Assembly: GCA_023053685.1 (NCBI GenBank)
Contig: JALIGW010000058.1
Span: 439,001 to 503,000, forward strand
DNA from: Diadophis punctatus similis
Lineage: Eukaryota > Chordata > Lepidosauria > Squamata > Dipsadidae
Reading direction: 5' to 3'
Length of the DNA: 64,000 bases
Position 1 is the first letter of the stretch. The number at the start of each line of letters is the position of its first letter. The notes under the pieces were generated by a model that saw only the letters and a program-made list of their open reading frames with translations, searched no databases and was not told where the DNA came from. The position numbers and the translations under genes are program-made. Shown here piece by piece: positions 55,808-64,000 of the stretch.

Positions 55808-56055
55808 CAGTGGTTCTCAACCTACCTAATGCCGCGACCCACGACCCGCCCCCAAGCCACCCTGCTGCCGTGCCCGCCGCCACGACCCCTGCCCTGCCAT
55901 TTGGGTTCTTTTACCCTCTGCGCATGCACAAAGCATTCTGCGCATGCACAGAGGGTTAAAAAACCCAAATGTCGGCGTCCGGGCGAAGTCTCCCGACCCG
56001 TGAAAGGATCGTTCGACCCCCAAAGGGGTTGCGACCCCCAAGTTGAGAACCGCTA
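55808..56055. mobile_element. non-autonomous hAT element with perfect 8-bp TSD
   Basis: Begins CAGTGGTTCTCAACC and ends GGTTGAGAACCGCTA-type sequence (GTTGAGAACCGCTA). CTCTAAAA flanks both ends (55800-55807, 56056-56063). The interior carries GCGCATGCACA palindromic phrases. No transposase. The ends match those of 59113-59303. Confidence 0.9.
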
Positions 56056-56063
56056 CTCTAAAA

Positions 56064-57170
56064 GGATGCAAATGACCAGCTGTCTGCAAGCAATACAAAT
56101 CCTTCCATTCCCCACCATCCAGTCAGAGCTGAAGAAGCTTCTTGGATGAGAAGTGAAATGTCTTCAAAGAAAAGAAAACAGGAAAGCACCTTTGGGACAT
56201 TTATTCTGGATGGTTTTTTTAAATTGTTTTAAAATGTTTTTATTCTTGCAATTGTTGTTTTGAACCATGAGCTGCCCAGAGTCATTGATCGGGATGGGAG
56301 GCTGTGCAAAATTCCAACCCAACCAACCAACGGAGAGCAACTTCCCTCCTGGCAGACAAGGCTGCTGCGTTTCTCCGTCCTTGCAGCCCCTCTCTTGCAG
56401 CCCCTGGTTGTGTGTGCAGGGAAGTCGGGTGCAGAGTCTGGGGGTCCTTTGTGTTGCTTGAGGCCAGTGCTGGCAGGGAATTCTCTGAACAAAACCCTCC
56501 CGTCCTTCATTACCACAGTTCCCCCCCTCTGCAGTCTTCCTCTGCTTTCAGCTTCATCAGGCAAACCTTCCTCAACCTTTATCTCCCAGCAACCCCTGAA
56601 TCTTTCTGCACCCTTCGGTTTGTTCATCGTCACTGCGTTGAAGGAAGGACGGACATTTGTGTAATATTGTTATTCGCCGGACATGTACGCAACCCTTCTT
56701 CCCTCGAGTCAAGCCACACTGGGGTTTTTTTTGGGGGGGGGGGAGTCTTATGCAAAACACAGAAAAAAAATGCTCAGGAATAATAGGCCTGAAATCTAAT
56801 TCCCCTTCGTTTCGGTCATTGCCCGGGAATTAATTTGCCCTGCAAAGTCCAGCTTCAATCGTGGATTGAGGGGAGAGGCTAAATCCTGAACTTTTCTGTC
56901 AACTTCTGCTTGATTTAAGCTAAGAAGAAAGCTTTCACCAGGGTCAGTAGCAGAAGGCATTTTGGGGGTGAGCTGCTCCTCGGTGTCCCTGCTCAAACCT
57001 GGGAAGCAGCTGCCAAACTGGTGACTCAGGGGTGTGAGGGGGGGGGCATCCCCACAACCCCGATCTCCCTTCCACAGGAGGAAAGAGCAGAGTTCTGCAG
57101 GCGTTTGGCCTCTTACAAGTAAGAGTTGCTCCTCGCAACAGGCCACATACGACCTACAGATCCTCCATCA
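56064..57170. other. no gene recognised
   Basis: Apart from a single-arm copy of the GAAGCTTCTTGGATGAG repeat at 56105-56215, this stretch shows only short frames without domains. Confidence 0.5.
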
Positions 57171-57175
57171 GCATT

Positions 57176-57177
<2 letters not shown>

Positions 57178-57220
<43 letters not shown>
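57178..57220. repeat. (TG)n microsatellite
   Basis: About 21 TG units. Confidence 0.95.
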
Positions 57221-57225
<5 letters not shown>

Positions 57226-57282
57226 TCTTCAACCAATTTCTCATCTTTAGAACAGACATTCTTCCTTGATTTTTTTAAAAAA

Positions 57283-57480
57283 TGCCTTCATGTCAGTCTT
57301 GATTCTTGGTGGCTGCTTGAATAAGTCCCTGCAGTTCTTTTGGCAAGGTTTTTCGGAAGTGGTTTGCCATTGCCTCCTTCCTAGGGCTGAGAGAAAGTGG
57401 CTGGCCGCCAGTTGGCCTTGTGCCTAAGGCAGGCCGCAGAACTAGAACCCAGCATCACCCAATTTCTGGCCCAGAGCTTG
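57283..57480. mobile_element. SINE-like interspersed repeat
   Basis: Contains CTTGATTCTTGGTGGCTGC, TTTTGGCAAGGTTTTTCGG, AAGTGGTTTGCCATTGCC and GTTGGCCTTGTGCCTAAGG, phrases I associate with a dispersed squamate SINE. The family is not assigned. Confidence 0.5.
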
Positions 57481-57720
57481 AACCAGAATACAACTGTCTG
57501 TCTCTACTTGTTCTAGCGATTCACTATCTACACATAACTTGCAACTGTTTGCCCAATTTTCCTCATCAAGTAGTAATTACTTGGATCTTTGATATGTTAA
57601 TTTTCAAATCCATATTCTTTGTTGCATCATACATTCTATCATTAGCTGCAAAACTTTCCCAGTCTCAATCAACAACGTGGCATTATCTATATAAAACCCA
57701 CTTGGCTTTTAGTATAAGAA
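57480..57720 (-). mobile_element. reverse-transcriptase relic
   Basis: On the minus strand one frame reads VGFYIDNATLLIETGKVLQL, resembling the YxDD region of an R4/RTE-type LINE with the second Asp replaced by Asn. Stops follow within 40 codons. Confidence 0.45.
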
Positions 57721-58159
57721 TACCTTTCACACAAATGAAGTGGAGGGTCTTTCTTTCCTAGGAGCCCAGGTTGGGGCAGGTGTGACAGATGTACACGCAC
57801 ATTTGTGTTCCTCACCGCAAATATTCCTGATACATTTGCCCATAAACAGATGAAAGTACTGAGGGGATATCACACATCCAATCTCTCTCCTCGCCTACGG
57901 CTGGGCCATTTGCTAAGCATTCAATTATGCTGAAGCTTCCGTGCGCCGTATCGGCCACGTCCAGCAAGCAGCCTTCAATGCCATATTATTGCAAAACCCA
58001 TTCCATAATTCAAGCTCATTCATTTTATCACACGCTTTATCTGGCCCTATCGGTGGATGCTACATTTTCTTTCTCACATCCATCTGGATCGTGTGTCACC
58101 CGAGTTACAGGAAGGCAGGCAACAGTGCGCTGACCTGCAACCTGGATCTTTGCAGGTGA

Positions 58160-59100
58160 TCCCGGCTTGAATAAAATCAGGTGAGTGGGTTAGGGTTTTA
58201 GATGATGCTTGTGATGCAGTGGCCAAAATGCATGGAAACTGACCGGTCTGGCCATTGTTGGCAGGAATGCGGCCAGGGGCACAGATGCATGAAGGCTAAT
58301 AAACCAGGCCATACCAAAGATATCCACTAATTCTGACAGATGTTGGGGCCATGCAGCCTTTCTGATCTGAAGTGTTCTGCCCTGAAGCACATCTGTTGGC
58401 CACTCCTTAAAGCAGCTTCAGTGTGATCTCAGGAAAAGCCACAGCCAGTTGTAAGAAAGAGCTGTTTGCACTCCCAGCACTCTGCGGCCCCATTAAACAC
58501 GGGTGGCCCTATCATTTATTGGAATATGGCGGAGCAATATTTAGTAATGACCTTTCCAATATGGCCAGCCATCAAGTCATCATTTGAATTAAGTGGCCCA
58601 TTCCAGACCATCAATTCTGGGAACAGCTGCTTCCTTCCCCAGTTCTCCTTGATTCACCCCTCTCCCCTTCTGTACCCCAAGAGCATTGTGCGGGACTCCC
58701 GCTTTCATGCTGGCACCACCAGGGACCAGATTCCCGATGGCCTCGGGCTGGCCGTTGCCTCCCTCCCAGATCTTCTGGTGGGAAAACCTTCTTTCTCCTC
58801 CTCCAAGGATCAGAGGAAGGTCTTCCCACCGGGGTTCTCAACAACTGGCCTCCCATTGCACAAGTGTTCAGCCACCATTTTCTTGGCATCTGCACCTGCC
58901 ATCAAGTTGGTTCTCTTCTTAGTGGGTCAGCTACCCTCCTGCCCAAACAGCCCCCCTGCGATGGACCCCTCACTGGCCAGAGTGATTCTCCCAGGACGGT
59001 CAGCGTCACCGAAGCTCCTGAGCTGACCCTTTCCTGCTTCCTACGAGGGCTGCTGCTTCCGTGGGTGCCACCCCTGGTCTGGAACCTTGGTGAGAGTGGC
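58160..59100. other. no gene recognised
   Basis: The 186-codon frame at 58466-59026 has no recognisable domain, no splice context and no low-complexity explanation. I treat it as chance. The first bases (GGGTTAGGGTTTTAG) contain a single telomere-like unit. Confidence 0.4.
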
Positions 59101-59112
59101 ATTTCCTTAAAT

Positions 59113-59303
59113 CGGTGGTTCTCAACCTTTTCTCCACCACGGACCTCCTTTAAATATCTTTTGTGGCCACAGACCATGGCCACGGACCCCCAAAACCTAA
59201 CTCAAAATTTAAATCATAACATTTCTTCAAGCCTTCGTGGACCCCCTGTGATGACATCGTGGCCCTCCCCAGGCATCCGTGGACCACGGGTTGAGAACCA
59301 CTG
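59113..59303. mobile_element. non-autonomous hAT element with perfect 8-bp TSD
   Basis: Begins CGGTGGTTCTCAACC and ends GGTTGAGAACCACTG; CCTTAAAT on both sides (59105-59112, 59304-59311). It is 191 bp, with no coding capacity. Confidence 0.9.
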
Positions 59304-59311
59304 CCTTAAAT

Positions 59312-61930
59312 CCTTTCTAAAATTGGCATCGTACTTCACATGTGGTGGTCTCCACAAACTATGGCCCCTGGCTCAGGGTCTACCCTAACCGAAGGCATCC
59401 CCCTCTCCTTTGGCCAGGTAAGGAAGAGGCTGGCTTAGCCACTTTAACTGTTGCTCTTGACCGAGAGCCCATCCGATGTGGGGCTTTCAGGAGTAAACGG
59501 TTGTAGGCCCCCCTCAGCCCCAGAAGCTCCTGGGTGACATTAGGCCAGTAACAGGCGAGGACAACGGGATGGCGAGGACCATGGCCGCCCACAGCCATGG
59601 AGACGCCGGGATGATTCCCAGCTGGTCCCTCTCTTTTCTCTTAGCTCAACCTCCTCAACCTTCCCCTGTTATGGGGAAAAACAGGCCTTAGATACATCCA
59701 GGTACTGAATGAAAATTCTAAATTTACCCGGACAATAATCTCATTGACATATCATTCCAGGATGGATGTCGTTAAAAACCAACAAACATGAAAATGGTTT
59801 TATACAGCGCATTTTCTAGTACTCTCCGGTGGGTAACGCCTGGACTGAGTGGTTGTTTCCAAAGTAAACAAGGTTCAGGCAAAAAAAACCACCCGTGATC
59901 CTGGATGCTGACTGATCCTGAAGTGTTTTTGAAACCGTCGGGTCGGCTAGGATGGCTGCCGATAGCCGAATGCTCCTTAGGCTGATGAGCGAAGCAGGAA
60001 CTACGCTCTGCTCTGCTTCATGGCAGCATCTATTTATGAAATCAGCCGGTCTCCAGAAAGCGTGACCTATTTCTTCAGAAGCTTCAAAAGAACTCGGAGG
60101 ATTCTGTCTCAGTCGGATTTATGACTGCCTAGGAGGTTCTCCTGGTTGCAATGCACAAAGGCTTCCTCGTTTGCCCAACCCAAGATTAAGCCACGTTCAC
60201 GCTGGACTTGCCCAACGCCCTTCCCCGTCCTCAGTGCCTGGGCCCTTCCCCCAGGAGTACCGCCAAGAAGGAGCCAGACCCACTGAAGCCTGAACCGGGG
60301 CTGGTGATGAATGTTCCTCTTCCACCTCTGTAAACCTGCACAGATGGGGGGGGGCTGCCTGGGGGGGGCTGCCTAATGGGCCTCCTGGCCTATAAATCAC
60401 AGGCATAAGGCCAGGATGGAGAGAGGTTCCTTCGCAGCTGGGCTCCTTCCTTGAGGAAGCTGGCACCGGTTGAAAGGCAGCGCAGCACCCAGGGAAGTTC
60501 ACCAGGTAAAGCCGGCTATTAAAAGGAGAAGGCCGCTCCATACACGCTCCTGCCTTCATGACAGAGCAACAGAGCCCTACTCAGAATAGTAAAAACAGCA
60601 AGATGGGATAAAAACAGGAAAATGATTTTAAGTTGGCTTACGTTAAACACACTTTATGTTGTACCGCTGTTCCAGTTAATGATATCGCTTTGCTGAGTTT
60701 TAACTCTCTCTCTCTGTGGGCCTTCATTTAATTAGGATCCCACTTTAAGCAGCCCGGATGCCTGTCAATAAACTGCCTGTGACAAAAGGGACAATCGATC
60801 CGAATGGAGTCGGCCTGCTCTCGGGGAGCGGAATTGGCAAGCGGATTTGGGAAGCGAAGGGGGAGGTTCGAATAAAAGGACTAAAACCTACGTCAGAAGG
60901 AGGGAACCGGTGGGTTGCTATGGGTGCGTGTCGAAGTCGGAAGGAATCCAGGGGTGGTTGTTGTTGGTTGCAGGTTACCCACAACTGAAGGGTGACAACA
61001 GGAGAGCCAGAAATGAGAGCTCTGAAGGAAGCTCTGAAATGTTCTGAACAAGGGAGATTCGGGGAGGGGTCTCTTCCGGCGCAGGGCCTGAGCGGCTGGG
61101 TGGGAAGGAGAGGAGAGAAGGCTGAAAAAGCAACCGAGCCCTTCGGAGACCCAGGAATGCGCGAGAAGGCTGTGGATGATGGGCATCTCCAAGGAAAAAG
61201 GCCTGTTTCCGATACATCGGGCAATTCCTGCCTGTGCATGGCATGGGAAGGGCTGTAAATCTGAAAGCGTGATTAATCTGACTGTTCCTGGTGAAAGACT
61301 GAGGGGATTAGTGGCGGAGGCAAGCGGGATCAGAGGCTCCGAATGGGACCTTCCTTGGCATTAATATCAAGATTGTCACTTGGGAGAAAAGGAACATGGA
61401 AGACGAGGAAAGAGGGAATGTAGAATGACTGTAGGAAAAGGAGGTATGAATCCTATGGCTTCTCCCAGGGAATGAAGTGGACATAAGAGGATGTAGAACT
61501 GCCTGGGGAAAAGCTACCAGAGTCACAGCCACATCGTGCAGTTACCATAATGGGGATGGGGGTGGGGGGGCAGAAAGGAAGAGATGAGCTACGGACGAAG
61601 CAGGCAGGTCAGGCAAGGACTGCTGCAGAAACGAGGATGGGAGAAAGAAAGCGATTGCATAATACGGACAGAAGAAAAAACACCGTTGCACAGGATATTG
61701 CCAAAGAGACTGAGGCGCTTTGGACAGACTAAAAGGAGACCCGCATCTCAATGTACGGAGACAAGGAGGGTTTAAACACAGAGAAAGGTACCGAGGTATT
61801 TGTTTTAGCTGATTTCCTTTCCATTTTCTCGGGCCTTTAATTTTGGGGCTGTTTACTGTTTTTTCCCCTGCAGTCTGCATAACCTTGTTTACCCCAAAGG
61901 AGAAATATGCACATGCTGGATGCAGATGCA
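59312..61930. other. no gene recognised
   Basis: Unique-looking sequence. No frame has a recognisable domain, no exon of SLC12A5 is evident, and no dispersed repeat is obvious to me. A (CT)n of five to six units is at 60707. Confidence 0.45.
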
Positions 61931-62583
61931 TGCATTTGATTTTAACACAGTATCAACAGTAGAGACCTTTAAATTTCTAGGTTCTACCATATCTCAAGAC
62001 CTAAAATGGTCACCTAACATCAAAAACGTCATCAAAAAAGCACAACGAAGACAGACACAGACTTCAGAGGATAATCAGAACTGCAGAAAAAACAATTACT
62101 GCCAACCTGCCTTCCATTGACTCGTGTATACTGCACGAGTCAAAAAGAGGGCCGTGAAAATATTTACTGACCCTTCGCATCCTGGACATAAATTGTTTCA
62201 ACTCCTACCCTCAAAACGTCGCTATAGAGCACTGCACACCAAGACAACTAGACACAAGAAGAGTTTTTTCCCGAACGCCATCACTCTGCTAAACAAATAA
62301 TTCCCTCACCACTGTCAAACTATTCACTAAGGCTGCATTACTATTACTATTAGTCTTCTCATCGTTCCTATCACCCATCTCCTCCCACTTATGACTGTAT
62401 GACTGTAACTTGTTGCTTGTATCCTTACAATTTATATTAATATTGTTTCCTGATTGCTTATTTGTACCCTATGACAATCATTAAGTGTTGTACCTCATGA
62501 TTCTTGACAAATGTATCTTGTCCTTTTACGTATACAGAGAGCATATACACCAAAGACAAATTCCTTGTGTGTCCAATCACACT
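61930..62583 (+). mobile_element. CR1-L3-like LINE 3' end ('Snake1'-type)
   Basis: Encodes FLGSTISQDLKWSPNIKNVI KKAQRR with a frameshift after it, then the untranslated end TGTGTCCAATCACACTTGGC followed by CAATAAAATTCTATTC. It runs straight into the (ATTCT)n tract. This is the C-terminus and tail of a LINE reverse-transcriptase protein. Confidence 0.65.
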
Positions 62584-62708
62584 TGGCCAATAAAATTCTA
62601 TTCTATTCTATTCTATTCTATTCTATTCTATTCTATTCTATTCTATTCTATTCTATTCTATTCTATTTTCTATTCTATTCTATTCTATTCTATTCTATTC
62701 TATTCTAT
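62584..62708. repeat. (ATTCT)n / (AATAG)n microsatellite
   Basis: About 24 ATTCT units with one slip, directly extending the LINE tail on its left. It ends at a CR1 fragment on the right. Confidence 0.92.
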
Positions 62709-62714
62709 AATAAT

Positions 62715-63306
62715 AATAACAACAGAGTTGGAAGGGACCTTGGAGGTCTTCTAGTCCAACCCCCTGCCTAGGCAGGAAACCCTACACTACTTCAGACAAA
62801 TGGTTATCCAACATCTTCTTAAAAACGTCCAGTGTTGGAGCATTCACAACTTCTGGAGGCAAGCTGTTCAACTGATTAATTGTTCTGTCAGGAAATTTCT
62901 CCTTAGTTCTAAGTTGCTTCTCTCCTTGTTTAGTTTCCACCCATTGCTTCTTGTTCTACCCCCCAGGTGCCTTGGAGAATAGTTTGACTCCCTCTTCTTT
63001 GTGGCAACCCCTGAGATATTGGAAGACTGCTATCATGTCTCCCCTGATCCTTCTTTTCATTAAACTAGATATACCCAGTTCCTGCAACCGTTCTTCGTAT
63101 GTTTTAGCCTCCAGTCCCCTAATCGTCTTTGTTGCTCTTCTCTGCACTCTTTCTAGACTCTCAACATCCTTTTTACATCGTGGTGACCAAAACTGAATGC
63201 AGTATTCCAAGTGTGGCCTTACCAAGGCATTATAAAGTGGTATTAACACTTCGCGTGATCTTGATTCTATCCCTCTGTTAATGCAGCCTAGAACTGTGTT
63301 GGCTTT

Positions 63307-63386
<80 letters not shown>

Positions 63387-63775
63387 TTTTATTTAATTTT
63401 ATTTAATTTTATTTATTTATTTATTTAAATAGATTTGTATGCCGCCCAACTCCCGGGGGACTTTTAGCAGCTGCTGCACACTGCTGGCTCATATTTAAAT
63501 GGTTGCCCACTAGGACTCCAAGATCCCTTTCACAGTTACTACTGTTGAGCAAGGTACCACATATACTGTACCTGTGCATTTTGTTTTTCTTGCCTAAATG
63601 TAGAACCTTACTTTTTTCACCATTGAATTTCATTTTGTTTGATAGCGCCCAATGTTCAAGTCTGTCAAGATCCTTCTGTATCTTGAGCCTATCTTCTGGA
63701 GAGTTGGCTATTCCTGCCAGTTTGGTGTCATCTGCAAATTTGATGAGTTCCCCATCTATCCCCTCGTCCAAGTCA
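62715..63775 (-). mobile_element. CR1 LINE 3' part (RT domain to tail)
   Basis: Minus-strand frames read GIDGELIKFADDTKLAGIAN (RT catalytic FADD intact), [60 protein letters not shown] and [17 protein letters not shown], then the 3' tail ending GGAAGGGACCTTGGAGGTC on plus. It is interrupted at 63303-63462 by another LINE's tail and cut off at 63775 by a microsatellite. Confidence 0.9.
63303..63462 (-). mobile_element. L2-like LINE tail with (TTTA)n, nested in CR1
   Basis: A (TTTA)n array of about 110 bp followed by ATTTGTATGCCGCCCAACTC CCG, the 3' end of the L2-like family. CR1 sequence is continuous on either side (GTGTTGGCTTTT / TTTTAGCAGCTGCTGC). Confidence 0.72.
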
Positions 63776-63872
63776 TTCTATGCTATGCTATGCTATGCTA
63801 TGCTATGCTATGCTATGCTATGCTATGCTATGCTATGCTATGCTATGCTATGCTATGCTATGCTATGCTATT
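63776..63872. repeat. (TATGC)n microsatellite, about 97 bp
   Basis: Nineteen TATGC units. On the left it abuts the CR1 reading frame exactly (…NDLDEGIDG on the minus strand begins beside it). Confidence 0.93.
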
Positions 63873-64000
63873 ATTACAATGTGTCTTATTGTAGTCAGGT
63901 TGAAAGTAAGCATTTACGTCACGGGCAGCCAAGAAAACGAACAAGTGGATCGCTGAATAAACCAACAAGCAGTTCTCGCTAGAGGTATAAAAGCTCCAGT
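63873..64000. other. no gene recognised (window edge)
   Basis: Sequence after the pentamer array, too short to classify. It may be the 3' end of the minus-strand element whose tail seeded the (TATGC)n tract. Confidence 0.35.

Noticed and set aside
58466..59026. 186-codon open frame on the plus strand
   Set aside because: No recognisable domain, no splice signals or codon bias that would support it. Long random frames occur in C-rich sequence. A transcript search would settle it.
63776..63872. Regular repeat array that could suggest a CRISPR
   Set aside because: Nineteen identical 5-base units with no spacers, in a vertebrate genome: a microsatellite.

Overview
The window is vertebrate nuclear DNA, almost certainly from a squamate reptile and most likely an advanced snake. 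Two multi-exon genes with GT-AG introns are present. Around them lies a dense mix of CR1, L2-like and L1 LINEs, tRNA-derived SINEs, hAT-type DNA elements, solo LTRs and long microsatellites. A LINE tail of the form AATAAAA followed by a long (ATTCT)n tract at 62580-62708 matches the microsatellite-seeding CR1-L3 ('Snake1') behaviour described for snakes. No prokaryotic features (operons, CRISPR, ribosome binding sites) are present.

Region 1 (1-9085, + strand): NCOA5. A GC-rich first exon and intron 1 lead to seven coding exons between 3835 and 8586. They encode 552 residues with an intact frame, and a polyadenylation signal lies at 9059. The protein has an Arg/Asp-rich N-terminus, an anticodon-binding-like domain and one LxxLL motif.

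Region 2 (9086-16345): the intergenic stretch between the two convergent genes. It holds a hAT element with a target-site duplication, a CR1 3' end, and a decayed but nearly complete L2-like LINE (12228-15500, minus strand) whose reverse-transcriptase YADD box now reads YADY.

Region 3 (16346-40819, minus strand): SLC12A5, the neuronal K-Cl cotransporter KCC2. All coding exons except the first are here: 25 exons, 1,093 residues plus stop, every junction in phase, including a 15-nt microexon. The 3' UTR is about 2.6 kb. The first coding exon was not found and probably lies beyond the right edge, or is too short to recognise. The tail-to-tail NCOA5/SLC12A5 order is the one known in mammals.

Region 4 (40820-64000): SLC12A5 intron 1 or upstream DNA. 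No host exon is seen. It is a layered repeat landscape. One CR1 relic (about 45850-48965) has been invaded in turn by a hAT element, by hammerhead-core-like repeats and by a 5'-inverted L1 with its duplication. A second L1 (50274-51586) has a perfect 14-bp duplication and carries an L2-like tail inside it. Also present are a 390-bp solo LTR, two long fold-back sequences, two more hAT elements with perfect 8-bp duplications, an interstitial telomere-like tract beside a SINE, and four pentanucleotide or tetranucleotide microsatellites of 90-230 bp.

The two genes are not functionally coupled as far as known: one is a nuclear receptor coregulator, the other sets neuronal chloride. No new multi-gene system is visible. 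The most unusual material is in the repeats: nested insertions that can be dated relative to each other, the composite hAT, and a repeat family with hammerhead-ribozyme-like cores in direct and inverted copies.
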